This document shows positions 23,251 through 35,307 of a DNA stretch of 64,000 nt, one piece after another. Below the pieces are notes generated by a model. That model saw nothing but the letters and a program-made list of their open reading frames with translations, was not told where the DNA came from and made no database searches. The stretch is from Mesocentrotus franciscanus. Lineage: Eukaryota > Echinodermata > Echinoidea > Camarodonta > Strongylocentrotidae. The stretch is from contig CP137671.1 of NCBI GenBank assembly GCA_037976565.1, forward strand, positions 10,059,592-10,123,591. The letters are read 5' to 3'. How positions within the stretch are numbered: position 1 is the stretch's first letter; each line of letters opens with the position of its first letter. The translations under genes were made by a program, and so were the position numbers.

Positions 23251-25277
23251 GTTATTTTCCAAGCACTTTTTTGTTAGCAAGATAACTTGAAAATGGCTAA
23301 ATCAAATACCTTGAAATTTGGCATACATATGTATAGGCATATGGAAAAATCGAAATAACGTTTTCAACCTTGACCTTGACTGATGACGTCATCTAGGCGC
23401 CATTTTGTAAAATTTTCTGAAAATCTACTCATGATCATATCTTTATAACGGAAAGTCATTTCTCATTCATATTTATCATGATCAAGGTCAATATCCGTCT
23501 GTTCAATTTCAGGTCAAAAAACGCGTGCACATGCGTAAGTTCGCGCGTCAGTGCGCGCGCAAAATTTCAAAATGCTCAAAATCATCTCAAATTTGTTTTG
23601 CATAGGTTTCTGGCCATTTAAAGCATTTGTCAAAAAATCGCGCACACGCGCATGCGCGCTCGTTTTCGCCCGTAACGCCATCACACAACATAGAATCGCT
23701 ATTTTTTTTTCTTTCATGATATTTCCCATTTTTTTCCAAACAATTTGATACCATGTTTATCTCTTTATGACCATTAATAAGGGAATGAGCGTTCATTCAA
23801 GATAAATGTCCGTGCGCGCGAGCTCGTGTAATACATGTTATATATGGGCAAAAACATTTCTATCAAAAATCCATTATAGCACTTTGGGATGCACCGGGAT
23901 CCCCACCTTTTTTTTGATATTTGGATAGAGTATGAGTCGGAGATATGATTTCATGTCTCATGTTGCTATTAAGTATATCGTGATATCATCATAATGGCCT
24001 TGGAACTCAAAATATGAATTTGCGTATTATGACGTCAGCATATTTTTGAAAATTTGATTGTATCTCTGTAAATATTGATCGATTTTCTTCCAAATTTTGA
24101 TATATTTTAGCTGAGATTTTCTACAAATGCCGTCACCACGATTTTTTATTTTAACAAAGGCATCATGGCGTATTTTTGCAATTAAAGGAGGCATGTCAAT
24201 TTTTACATTTTGCGTGTATTCTCTATGGGACATGACTTTTTTCAAAACTGGATTCTACATTCCCGTCTTTCGCGAGCAATATCTCCGTCGTTTTAGTTTC
24301 GTTTTCGCTGAGCTTTGAGTATGTTGCAGCTGAGACAATTAGCTATCACATGTGTGCCCTATATTTTTTAATCAGATGCTGGGATCATGCTCTTTTTTCA
24401 CTTGCAAAGTGGGATTTGAGAATTCCATTTTCCGTTCACGTGTAATGTCTATGTGGATTATTTTGGTATAGTGGTCATAGCACTTGCCTCCCATTCCGGC
24501 GACCCACGTTCGATTCCTGGTGAGTCAAAAAAAATTTTGCCGTCATTTCAAATTAGATTTTATGATCTTCTTCGACTATTATAACATATTATCATATACA
24601 ATCACAAACAATGTAATAAAATGCCTAATTTTGCGTGTATTCTCTATGGGAGGTGACTTTTTCTGAAATCTTCATTCTATATTCCAGTCTTGTTTACGGT
24701 AAGCAATATCTCGATTATTTTTGCTCGATTTTATGCCAGCTTCGGATATGTTGTAGCTGAGACAATTCTCTACACAGGTTGTGACATTTATTTTTTAATC
24801 AGATAATAAGATCATGGTGATATTTTGACTACAAAATGTGATTTGAGAATCCTATTTTCCGTTTACGTGTAATGTCTATGTGAAGTATTTGGTATATTGG
24901 TCGCAATTGACTTGAAACGTTGCATGTTGATATAAAAAAGGTAAGAAAAAATATTTCATATAAAAACACAAAATCGAGAATATGCAAATGTCATTATGTT
25001 ATTTAGATTTTAAGGTTAAAGGTCAAATATACTGTACATGGTTTCTCTAAAACAATGCTTTGTATAGACATGAATTTTGGCACACTAATAGACCTGAATA
25101 AGAGGAGTATTTCAAAAAAATGGTCAAATCATGCCAAAGTTATCGTAACTACTTAGTTTGTAAATTAGGGTCAAAGGTCAAACATTTCACTGATCACTAT
25201 CTAACTATCCATGTGTGGTATGCACTAATTGGAACAGCCCACCTATACTTGTTCCGAAACAAGTATTACATGTCTAG
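23251..25277 (+). mobile_element. U16: long unit with two tails in series
   Basis: M2 block with higher divergence (including CRE loss near 23970, where GATATCATCATAATGG replaces the usual site). Hypervariable CAC sits in a GCCGT flank. It has a tRNA-like module with a degraded terminator (24464-24538), a variant right body (about 24640-24880) and a T-gtc tail. CCGA loop; CTAG 25274-25277. Same double-tail organisation as U13. Confidence 0.75.
24464..24538 (+). pseudogene. tRNA-Gly-like module in U16 with degraded terminator
   Basis: Box A 24464-24474, box B CGTTCGATTCC 24507-24517. The usual T-run is replaced by an A-run followed by only four T, and GTGGGTC has become GTGAGTC. Confidence 0.57.
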
Positions 25278-27070
25278 TTTATTTTTCTTATTTCCAATCA
25301 CTTTTTTGTTAGCAAGATAACTTGAAAATAGCTAAATCAAATGCCTTGAAATTTGGCATACATATGTATAGGCATATGGAAAAATCAAAATAACGTTTTC
25401 AACCTTGACCTTGACTGATGACGTCATCTAGGCGCCATTTTGTAAAATTTTCTGAAAATCTACTCATGATCATATCTTCATAACGAAAAGGCGTTTCTCA
25501 TTCATATTTATCATGATCAAGGTCAATATCTGTCCGGTCAATTTCAGGTCAAAAAACGCGCGCGCATGCGTACTTCCGCGCGTAAGCGCGCGCAAACTTA
25601 AAAAGTGCTCCAAATCGTCTCAAATTCATTTTGGATACGTTTCAGGTCATTTTAAGCATTTCGCAAAAAAATGCGCGTGCGTTTTCGTGCGTACTGGCAT
25701 TTTGCAACATAGAATCGCCAAATTTTCTTTGTCATCATATTTGGCACATTTTTCTAAGCATTTTGATACCTTGTTCACCTTTTTTGACCACTAATAACGC
25801 AATGAGCGTCTGTTCAAGAAACATGTCTGTGCGCGCGAGCTCTCGTAATACATAGCATATATGGGCAAAAACATGCCTATACAAAATTCATTGTAACTCT
25901 TCAGAATGGATGGGAACTTCCACATTTTTTCTCATATTTTAGATAGATTATGAATCGGAGATATGATTTCATGTCTCATTTGACCCTCAATTAACACATG
26001 ACGTCACCATAATGGCCTCCGAACTCAAAATTTCAATTTGCATATTATGACGTCAGCATATTTTTGGAAAATTGATTGTATCTCTGTAAATATTGTTCAA
26101 TTTTCTTCCAAATTTGGATATGTTCTAGCTGAGACAATGTTCTACAAATGCAGTTAACACGATTTTTCATTTTGACAAAGGCATCATGGCGTATTTTTTC
26201 GATTAAAGGAGGCATGTCAATTTTTCACATTTTGCGTGTATTCTCTATGGGAGGTGGCTTTTTCTGAAATCTTCATTCTACATTCCAGTCTTGTTTGAGC
26301 AATATCTCGATTATTTTTGCTCGATTTTCTGCCAGCTTCGTATATGTTGTAGCTGAGACAATTCTCTACACAGGGTGTGACATTTATTTTTCGATCAGAT
26401 GCCGGGATCATGCTCATATTTCACTTGCAAAGTGGGATTTGAGAATTCTATTTTCCGTTCACGTGTAATGTCTATGGGGATTATTTTGGTATAGTGGTCA
26501 TAGCACTTGCCTCCCATTCCGGCGACCCAAGTTCGATTCCTGGTGGGTCAATTTTTTTTTTTTTTTTTTTTGCCGTAGTTTTGAATTTGATTTTATGATC
26601 TTCTTCGACTATTATAACATATTATCATATACTATCACAAACAATGTAATAAAATGCCTAATTTTGCGTGTTATATTTATGGGAGAAATATGTCAATCGT
26701 TTGAGTACAACCTTATGGGAAATCTGAGTCCTTGTCGTGTATTAATTTTTTATTCATAGTTGGATAGAGTATGAGTCGGAGATATGATTTCTTATAAAAA
26801 ACAAAATCTAGAAAATGCATATTTCATTTTGATATTTAGATTTGAGGGTCAAAGGTCAAATATACTGTACATAGTTTCTCTAAAACCATGCATCGTATAC
26901 CGGTAGACTAGAAATTTGGCACACTAATAGACCTGAAAAGAGGATTATTTCGAAAAATAAGGTCAAATCATGCCAATGTTATCTTAACTACTTAGTATGT
27001 CACTAAACATGTGTGGCATGTACTTGAACAGCCCACCTATACTTGTTATTAACAAGTATTATATGTCTAG
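25278..27070 (+). mobile_element. U17: full array unit, M1, variant right body, tRNA-like tail
   Basis: M1 block, hypervariable TAA, then a right body that is variant-type from GGGAGGTGGCTTTTTC (about 26248) to TGACATTTA and standard afterwards, the same mosaic pattern as U2. The tRNA-like module at 26487-26571 has the longest T-run seen here (20 T). The tail ends with an ATT-loop hairpin and CTAG at 27067-27070. Confidence 0.77.
26487..26571 (+). pseudogene. tRNA-Gly-like Pol III module in U17
   Basis: Box A 26487-26497, box B 26530-26540, both consensus; 20-T run at 26552-26571. Confidence 0.63.
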
Positions 27071-27460
27071 TTTTTCTTATTTCCACCCACTTTTTGTTAG
27101 CAAGATAACTTAAAATTTGCTCAATCAAATGCTTTGAAATTTGTCACACATATGTATAGGCATATGGACAAAGCAAAATAACGTTTTCAACCTTGACCTT
27201 GACTGATGACGTCATCTAGGCGCCATTTTGTAAAATTTTCTGAATATCTACTCATGGTCATATCTTCATAACGAAAAGTCGTTTCTCATTCATATTTATC
27301 ATGATCAAGGTCAATATCCGTCCGGTCAATTTCCGTTAAAAACGCGCGCATGCGTACGTCCACGCGTAAGCGCGCGCAAATAAAAAAATGCTCCAAATCG
27401 TCTCAAATTCATTTTGGATACGTTTTAGGCCATTTAAAGCATTTTATAAAGAATCGCGCA
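27071..27460 (+). mobile_element. U18: head fragment broken by family X
   Basis: Leader, head, CRE and the first CpG-rich tract are present. The unit breaks off at GAATCGCGCATG (about 27460) and continues as family X sequence (TGTCTCATGTTAATTTTTAG). A short ATG overlap is shared at the junction. The rest of the unit is missing. Confidence 0.7.
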
Positions 27461-28112
27461 TGTCTCATGTTAATTTTTAGTGGAAAAGCAATCTAAGCAA
27501 CAATTTCTGAATTTTAGCGACAATTGTTCGCTATTGCTGCTCCTTAATACTACTATGACGTGCAGTAACAAATTCAAATTTCAGAACTCATGATAAATTC
27601 GTTTAACAGTTGATTCCACTTGGTTCATTCTATTGTTCGGATTTTTTTGCAGAACGACATAGAAATTGACATTCTCATGGCTTACGACTTTGCATGAGAG
27701 TTCATCGTCTCTACAATGCTATATTTGAACAATATTTGGTGAAAAAAGACGGCATTTCTTGGTATCGTTAAAAGCCGTCAAATAACAAAAACATGGCAGA
27801 TAAAAAGATCCTCAGTACTGGGTCTAATTATTTAAAGAAAACTTAATTTGAACCCGGCCATATTCTGTCTCTCTCTCTCTCTCTCGTTTGTCATTGCCTT
27901 CATTTTCCTCGCTTACTTCTTTCTTACCACGGAATATGTAATGTGTATGTGTATGCCTCAATCATTGACAATATAATTACTAATATCGCTGAAATGATTC
28001 TTTTCCTACCCTTCTTCTTCATTTACTTCTTCATAGTAGTAGTGGAAGTAGTAGTAGAAGTAGTAGTAGTAGTACTAGCAGCAGTATCGTAATAATCATG
28101 ATTATAATTTTC
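27460..28112 (+). repeat. Family X fragment, interrupted by a Helentron-like 5' end
   Basis: Matches the family X repeats at about 60,660-61,310, in the same order and orientation: an AT-rich part, a (TC)n tract at about 27867-27887, then (AGT)n at 28034-28082. The match stops in ATTATAATTTT, where the homologous copies continue with TATATTTATT. Here the 5' palindrome of U19 (AGGTGG at 28113) follows instead, giving an empty-versus-filled site comparison for the array element's 5' end. Confidence 0.72.
28034..28082. repeat. AGT microsatellite in the X fragment
   Basis: Imperfect (AGT)n with GGAAGT and AGAAGT interruptions identical to those of the X copies at 60 and 61 kb. Confidence 0.8.
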
Positions 28113-28141
28113 AGGTGGGCTGTATATAATACAGACCACCT
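28113..28141. repeat. 5' terminal palindrome of U19 inserted in family X
   Basis: Preceded by ATTATAATTTTC. Homologous X copies at about 60,230 and 61,310 are uninterrupted here, so this marks the outer 5' boundary of the array element. Confidence 0.82.
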
Positions 28142-28783
28142 TATGTTTTCGTTAGAATTGCCTTTATTATTTATTTATTTATTTCTTTATTTTTCTTATT
28201 TCCACCCACTTTTTTGTTAGCAAGATAACTTGAAAATGGCTCAATCAAATGCCTTGAAATTTGTCACACATATGTATAGGCATATGGACAAAGCAAAATA
28301 AGGTTTTCAACCTTGACCTTGACTGATGACGTCATCTAGGCGCCATTTTGTAAAATTTTCTGAATATCTACTCATGGTCATATCTTCATAACGAAAAGTC
28401 GTTTCTCATTCATATTTATCATGATCAAGGTCAATATCCGTCCGGTCAATTTACCACAATTTTTCATTTTGACAAAGGCATCATGGCGTATTTTTGCGAT
28501 TAAAGGAGGCATGTCAATTTTTCACATTTTGCGTGTATTCTCTATGGGACATGACTTTTTCTCAAAACTGGATTCTACATTCCCGTCTTTCGCGAGCAAT
28601 ATCTCCGTCGTTTTAGTTTTGTTTTTGCTGAGCTTTGAGTATGTTGTAGCTGAGACAATAAGCTATCACAAATGTGCCCTTTATTTTTCGATCAGATGCC
28701 GGGATCATGCTCATATTTCACTTGCAAAGTGAGATTTGAGAATTTCATTTTCCGTTCACGTGTAATGTCTATGTGGATTATTT

Positions 28784-28863
28784 TGGTATAGTGGTCATAG
28801 CACTTGCCTCCCATTCCGGCGACCCAAGTTCGATTCCTGGTGGGTCATTTTTTTTTTTTTTTT
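28784..28863 (+). pseudogene. tRNA-Gly-like Pol III module in U19
   Basis: Box A 28784-28794, box B 28827-28837, 16-T run at 28848-28863. Confidence 0.63.
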
Positions 28864-29003
28864 GCCGTCGTTTTGAATTTGATTTCATGATTTTCTTCGA
28901 CTATTATAACATATTATCATATACTATCACAAACAATGTAATAAAATGCCTAATTTTGCGTGTTATATCTATGGGAGAAATATGTCAATCGTTTGAGTAC
29001 AAC

Positions 29004-29587
29004 AGTTGATTCCACTTGGTTCATTCTATTGTTCGGATTATTTTGCAGAACGACATAGAAATTGACATTCTCATGGCTTACGACTTTGCATTAGAGTTCA
29101 TCGTCTCTACAATGCTATATTTGAACAATATTTGGTGACAAAAGACGGCATTTCTTGGTATCGTCAAAAGCTGTCAAATAACAAAAACATGGCAGATAAA
29201 AAGATCCTCAGTACTGGGTCTAATAAATTAAAGAAAACTTAATTTGAACCCGGCCATATTCTGTCGCTCTCTCTTGTTTGTCATTGCCTTCATTTTCCCT
29301 CGCTTACTTCATTGTTACCACGGAATATGCAATGCCTGTATACCTCATGTCAATTAGAGTCAAAGGTATAACTGGTTGTTGTCCAGGGTCAATGGTCAAA
29401 TTGTCTCAATCTATCTTCCATACATCCATAATGATCAAGGCTAAACAGTACCAACTTGACATGTGGATAGATCATAATGGTAGAAGCATTTTATATAACA
29501 ATATGAAATCGTGAAAATGCATTCTTCATTATGTAAATCATTAGCATACGTATCACCTAATTCGTCAAAGTGACAAATTCAAGTCTA
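29004..29587 (+). mobile_element. Family X 3' portion with its own Helitron-type terminus
   Basis: Continues from CAGTTGATTCCACTTGG, matching the X copy at 27,608, through a (TC)n tract near 29264. It then enters a terminal module (GGAATATGCAATGCC onwards) that replaces the microsatellite part of internal X repeats. It ends with hairpin 29559-29579 (AATTCGTCA / TGACAAATT), 4 nt, CTAG at 29584-29587. That is a second rolling-circle type terminus, distinct from that of the array units. Confidence 0.68.
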
Positions 29588-29899
29588 GTTCATAGTTGGA
29601 TAGAGTATGAGTGGGAGATATGATTTCTTTAAAAAAAACAAAATGTAGAAAATGCATATTTCATTTTGATATTTAGATTTGAGGGTCAAAGGTCAAATAT
29701 ACTGTACATGGTTTCTCTAAAACCATGCATTGTATAGACTTGAAATTTGGCACAGTAATAGACCTGAATAAGAGGATTATTTCAAAAAATAAGGTCAAAT
29801 CAGGCCAATGTTATATTAACTACTTAGTATGTCACTAAACATTTGTGGCATGCACTTGAACAGCCCACCTATACTTGTTAACAAGTATTACATGTCTAG

Positions 29900-31281
29900 T
29901 TTTCTTATTTCCACCCACTTTTTGTTAGCAAGATAACTTGAAAATGGCTCAATCAAATACCTTGAAATTTGGCACACATATGTATAAGCATATGGACAAA
30001 GCAAAATAACGTTTTCAACCTTGACCTTGACTGATGACGTCATCTAGGCGCCATTTTGTAAAATTTTCTGAATATCTACTCATGATCATATCTTCATAAC
30101 GAAAAGTCGTTTCTCATTCATATTTATCATGATCAAGGTCAATATCCGTCCGGTCAATTTCAGGTTAAAAACGCGCGCATGCGTACGTCCGCGCGTTAGC
30201 GCGCGCGCAAAATTAAAAAATGCTCCAAATCGTCTCAAATTCATTTTGGATACGTTTCAGGCCATTTTAAGCATTTTATAAAAAATCGCGCACACGCACA
30301 TGCGCGCGCGTTTTCGCGCGTAACACCCTTACACAACATAGAATCGCCATTTTTTTCTTTCATGATATTTCCCATATTTTTTCGAACAATTTGATACCAT
30401 GTTTATCTCTTTAATGACCATTAATAACAAGATGAGCGTCCATTCAAGATAAATGTCCGTGCGCGCGAGCTCTTGTAATACATAGCATATATGGGCAAAA
30501 ACATGCCTATACAAAATTCATTGTAACTCTTCAGAATGGATGAGAACTCCCAATTTCTTTTCATATTTGGATAGATTATGAGTCGGAGATATGATTTCAT
30601 GTCTCATTTGACCCTCAATTAACTCATGACGTCATCATAATGGCCTCCGAACTTCAAATTTCAATTTGCATATTATGACGTCAGCATATTTTTGGAAAAT
30701 TGATTGTATCTCTGTAAATATTGATTGATTTTCTTCCAAATTTTGATATGTTCTAGCTGAGACAATTCTCTACAAATGCAGTATCCACAATTTTTCATTT
30801 TGACAAAGGCATCATGGCGTATTTTTGCGATTAAAGGAGGCATGTCAATTTTTCACATTTTGCGTGTATTCTCTATGGGACATGACTTTTTTCAAAACTG
30901 GATTCTACATTCCCGTCTTTCGCGAGCAATATCTCCGTCGTTTTAGTTTTGTTTTCGCTGAGCTTCGAGTATGTTGTAGCTGAGACAATAAGCTATCACA
31001 ATGTGCCCTTTATTTTTCGATCAGATGCCGGGATCATGCTCATATTTCACTTGCAAAGTGGGATTTGAGAATTCCATTTTCCGTTCACGTGTAATGTCTA
31101 TGTGGATTATTTTGGTATAGTGGTCATAGCACTTGCCTCCCATTCCGGCGACCCAAGTTCGATTCGTGGGTCATTGTTTTTTTTGTTTTGCCGTCGTTTT
31201 AAATTTTATTTAATGATCTGCTTTGACTATTATAACATATTATCACATACAGTCACAAACAATGTAATAAAATGCCTAATC
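29900..31281 (+). mobile_element. U20: array unit, M2, truncated T-gly tail
   Basis: M2 block, hypervariable ATC at 30783-30785, standard right body and a degraded tRNA-like module (31113-31184). The tail stops at AAAATGCCTAATC (31281), where the next 5' palindrome begins, so the 3' hairpin and CTAG are missing. As in U5 and U14, the new element starts right after a T or TC. Confidence 0.73.
31113..31184 (+). pseudogene. tRNA-Gly-like module in U20, damaged box B
   Basis: Box A 31113-31123 intact. Box B reads AGTTCGATTCG and the 3' side of the T-stem is deleted (GATTCGTGGG). T-runs follow at 31177-31184. Confidence 0.57.
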
Positions 31282-31310
31282 AGGTGGGATGTATATAATA
31301 CAGACCACCT
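31282..31310. repeat. 5' terminal palindrome of U21
   Basis: One substitution (AGGTGGGATGT), preceded by AATC where the U20 tail is cut off. Confidence 0.78.
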
Positions 31311-32840
31311 TATGTTTTCGTTAGAATATTTTTCTTATTTCCACCCACTTTTTGTTAGCACGATAACTTAAAAATGGCTCAATCATATGCCTTGAAATTT
31401 GGCACATATATGTATCGGCATAAGGACAAAGTAAAATAAGGTTTTCAACCTTGACCATGACTGATGACGTCATCTAGGCGCCATTTTGTGAAAATCAACT
31501 CACGATCATAACGGAAAGTCATTTCCCATTCATATTTATCATGATCAAGGTCAATATCCGTCCGGTCAATTCCAGGTCAAAAACGCGCGTACGCCATTAT
31601 TAGCGTTAGCATTTCATAAAAAGTCGCGCACACGCATGCGCGCGCTTTTCGTTCGTCACGGCCGAACGCAAAATAATTCATCCTAGATTTTTTTTTGACA
31701 CGATATTCCTCATTTTTTTTTGAAAAATTTGATACCATGCTTATCTCTTTATGACCATTAATAAGGGAATGAGCGTCCATTTAAGTTAAATGTCCGTGCG
31801 CGCGAGCTCTTGTAATACATAGCATATATGGGCAAAAACATGCCTATACAAAATCCATTATAGCTCTTTTGGATGCACGGAACCCTCAAACTTTTTCCAT
31901 ATTTGGATAGAGTATATGTCGGAGATATGATTTCATGTCTCATTTGGCCATCAAAAATATTCTGACGTCATCATAATGGCCTTGAAACTCAAAATACGAA
32001 TTTGCATATTATGACGTCAGCATATTTTTGGAAAATTGAGTGTATCTCTGTAAATATTGATCATTTTCTCCCAAATTTGGATATGTTGTAGTTGAGGTAT
32101 TTGTCTACAAGATTGGTACACACTAATTTTCATTTTAATGACGTCATCATAGTCAAAAATTCAATCAAAGGCCACATGTCACAATTTCTTCATTTGCGTG
32201 TTATGTCTATGGAAGGTGAATTTCGTTCACATGATGTGTCTACATGACATTATCCTTTGAGCTCTATCTAGCTTATTTGTGCTCTATGTTCTCCCAAATT
32301 TTGGTATGTTATAGCTGAGACCATGGGCTATAGAAACTGTGCTTTTGGTTTTTTGATCAGATGTTGAGATCATGTCGAAATTTTCAATTGAATGTTGAAA
32401 TTGCGACCATGCCAAAACGAGTCATCAAAATTGAACCATATTTGAAACACTTGAATTTAAGGTCAAGGATCAGTATAACATGTCATCAAAATCGAAGGCG
32501 CACCATGACGCTTACGTACGCGCGCGTCAAAATAAAAAAAAATCCTCAAAATCACTTTTTTATCAAATAAGAGTGAGTTTTAGGCCATTTTGAGCGCGCG
32601 GTTCGTGCGTAACGTACGCCATTACCCAACATATAATCGCCATTCTTTTTTCTTTCATGATATATTACCCCTTTTTTCGAACAATTTGATACCATGGTAA
32701 TATCTTTATGATTATTAATAACGGAATGAACGTCCGTTCAAGATAAATGTCCGTGCGCGCGAGCTCTTGTAATACATAGCATATATGGGCAAAAACATGC
32801 CTATACAAAATCCATTATAGCTCTTTGGGATGCACCTGGA

Positions 32841-33279
32841 CCGGTATTCAATTCAATACTTAGAATAAGTAAGAAAATTACTAGGTAAATGGCTAAGCTA
32901 AGAAGTTTACTTATCTCGTATTCAAATCGCATTTTAGACTATTACTTACCTGAGACAAAATCTAGGTAAAATAATTACTGAATAGCATTGTGACATCACA
33001 CCGTCAATCAAAGTAATGCGCAATTATCGCGTCGCAATAAATGCGCGCTAAGATAATTGTGGGCAGGTTATGATACTGCGTAATAAAACCACATGCTTGA
33101 CAAGCGCCAATCAAGGCCTCCAAATGATTGGCTAAAGTCTGGTAGGGAGCCGTCTAAAATTTAGGGTAAAATACTTAACCAAAAGTTTGAATTGAATACC
33201 AAAATTAGCTAAGTATTTTATCAACGACAAATACTAAGTAAACAGCTAAAATTTTGTAAGTATTGAATTGAATACGGGC
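32841..33279. mobile_element. MITE with 22-bp terminal inverted repeats
   Basis: Terminal inverted repeats at 32841-32862 and 33257-33278 match at 21 of 22 positions and share the core GTATTCAATTCAATACTTA. CCTGGA flanks both sides (32835-32840 and 33280-33285) and looks like the target duplication, with one extra C at the right. Undisturbed homologues of the surrounding array sequence (for example near 16,260 and 21,840) lack the insert. There is no ORF. Superfamily is not assigned; a PIF/Harbinger- or IS-like origin is possible but unsupported. Confidence 0.75.
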
Positions 33280-33799
33280 CCTGGACTTCCAATTTTTTTC
33301 ATATTTTGATAGAGTATATGAGTCGGAGATATGATTTCATGTCTCATTTGGCCATTAAAAATATTCTGACGTCATCATAATTGCATTGGAACTCAAAATA
33401 CGAATTTGAATATTATGAAGTCAGCATATTTATGGAAAATTGATTGTATCTCTGTAAATATTGATCGGTTTTCTTTCAAATTTAGATATGTTGTAGCTAA
33501 GACAATTCTCTACAAGATAAGTTATCCTCACTTTTCGTTTTGATGACGTCATCATAGTGAAAATTTCAATTAAAGGCGACATGTCAGAATTTTCTTAATG
33601 TGCGTGTTATGTTTTTTCTTATACTTTCCTCCTTCCAAGTGTATGCATTCTGATTCCTCTTTCATCCCTCGGTCCAGCTCATGTATTTTTACATGACTAT
33701 AACCAGTCTCCCTCTCTCCTTCTCTATCTCTATATTTTCATCAAATTTTATTATGATCATGATCTTGATCATAATCATTTCTCAATATTTTGTTCATCA

Positions 33800-33945
33800 G
33801 TTGAGTTATCACTTCAGTTCAGGTCACAGTTCAAAATAATTTCATCAGTTCATCAGTTTAGCTCATCAATTCAGTTCATTTCACATCAGTTCAATCTATC
33901 AGTTCATCAGTACTTCATTCATCAATTTATATCTTAATACATCAT
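33800..33945. repeat. Degenerate TTCATCAG repeats in U21
   Basis: Same tract as in U23 with small changes. The surrounding 3' module (about 33,611-34,051) matches 36,990-37,453 nearly base for base, but without the long pyrimidine tract. Confidence 0.75.
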
Positions 33946-34051
33946 TTTACATTAACATCATTATATTGGATCATTGAATTTAAGATGAGCATGATCATAA
34001 GAATTGAAGACAGACCACCTAATTCGTCCTCATGACGAATTAAATGTCTAG

Positions 34052-35307
34052 TTTATTATTTATTTTTATTTATTTGCACACTTTTTTGTTAACAGGATAA
34101 CTCAAGATCGGTTTAGTCAATTTCGTTCAATTTTGGCACAGTCATAGGTCATTGCCATAAGACGTGACAGGAACATTTTCAAGGTCATCAAGTCTTCATG
34201 ACGTCATCCAGGCGCCATTTTGTGTTTTTTGGTACTTTCAACTCATGATCATATCTTCATAACGGAAAGTCATTTTTCATTCATATTTATCATGATCAAG
34301 GTCAATATCCGTCCGGTCAATTTCAGGTCAAAAAACGCGCGCGCATGCGTACGTCCGCGCGTAGCGCGCGCGCAAATTTTCAAAATGCTCTAAATCGTCT
34401 CAAATTCTTTTTGAATACGTTTCAGGCCATTTTAAGCATTTTGCAAAAACGCGCACGCGCGCATGCGCGCGTTTTCGCGCGTACTGGCATTTTGCAACAT
34501 AGAATCGCCAAATTTTCTCTGTCATCATATTTGGCATATTTTTCCAAGCATTTTGATACCTTGATCACTTTTTTCTGACCAGTAATAACGCAATGAGCGT
34601 CCGTCAAAGTTGACAGCACGCGCGGACTGCGCTATCTGTATCCACAATACATGGGCAAAAACATGCCTATACAAAATTCATTGTAACTCTTCAGAATGGA
34701 TAGGAACTCCCAATTTTTTTCATATTTGGATAGATTATGAGTCGGAGATATGATTTCATGTCTCATTTGACCCTCAATTAACTCATGACGTCATCATAAT
34801 GGCCTCCGAACTCAAAATTTCAATTTGCATATTATGACGTCAGCATATTTTTGGAAAATTGATTGTATCTCTGTAAATATTGATCGATTTTCTTCCAAAT
34901 TTTGATATGTTCTAGCTGAGACAATTCTCTACAAATGCAGTCACCACGATTTTTCATTTTGACAAAGGCATCATGGCGTATTTTTGCGATTAAAGGAGGC
35001 ATGTCAATTTTTCACATTTTGCGTGTATTCTCTATGGGACATGACTTTTTTCAAAACTGGATTCTACATTCCCGTCTTTCGCGAGCAATATCTCCGTTGT
35101 TTTAGTTTTGTTTTCGCTGAGCTTTGAGTATGTTGTAGCTGAGACAATAAGCTATCACAAGTGTGCCATTTATTTTTCGATCAGATGCCGGGATCATGCT
35201 CATATTTCACTTGCAAAGTGGGATTTGAGAATTCCATTTTCCGTTCACGTGTAATCGCTATGGGAAATGTTGTGGGAAATGTTTTGTATATCGGTAACGC
35301 ACTTGTT
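34052..35307 (+). mobile_element. U22: chimeric unit, foreign head on a standard M1 body
   Basis: The first ~190 bp (TTTGCACACTTTTTTGTTAACAGG, then AAGACGTGACAGG) differ from the standard head but keep the order leader, CRE, CATCCAGGCGCC. At CTCATGATCATATC the sequence becomes the standard M1 body. Hypervariable CAC at 34942-34944. The tail is a short T-cgt type (GGTAACGCACTTG near 35292) that runs into another head at about 35,308. There is no 3' hairpin. Confidence 0.65.

Larger units (their letters stand above)
28113..29899 (+). mobile_element. U19: internally deleted unit interrupted by family X
   Basis: Starts with a 5' palindrome inserted in family X. The head runs to GTCCGGTCAATTT (28453) and jumps to ACCACAATTTTTC, deleting about 0.8 kb and ending exactly at the hypervariable site. 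Right body and tRNA-like module follow. Inside the T-gly tail, AAC at 29001-29003 switches to X sequence (29004-29587); the tail resumes with TTCATAGTTGG at 29588. The hairpin lacks a loop; CTAG at 29896-29899. Confidence 0.72.
31282..34051 (+). mobile_element. U21: diverged unit of a related family, split by a MITE
   Basis: Opens with a 5' palindrome carrying one substitution (AGGTGGGATGT) and a standard head, then becomes strongly diverged from about 31,590. It includes a second CpG-rich tract near 32,510-32,640 and repeats the middle block (32,630-32,840). A MITE interrupts it at 32841-33279. From about 33,611 the 3' part is pyrimidine-rich and TTCATCAG-rich. It ends in a different terminus: ACAGACCACCT, hairpin 34021-34041, CTAG 34048-34051. 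Confidence 0.6.
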
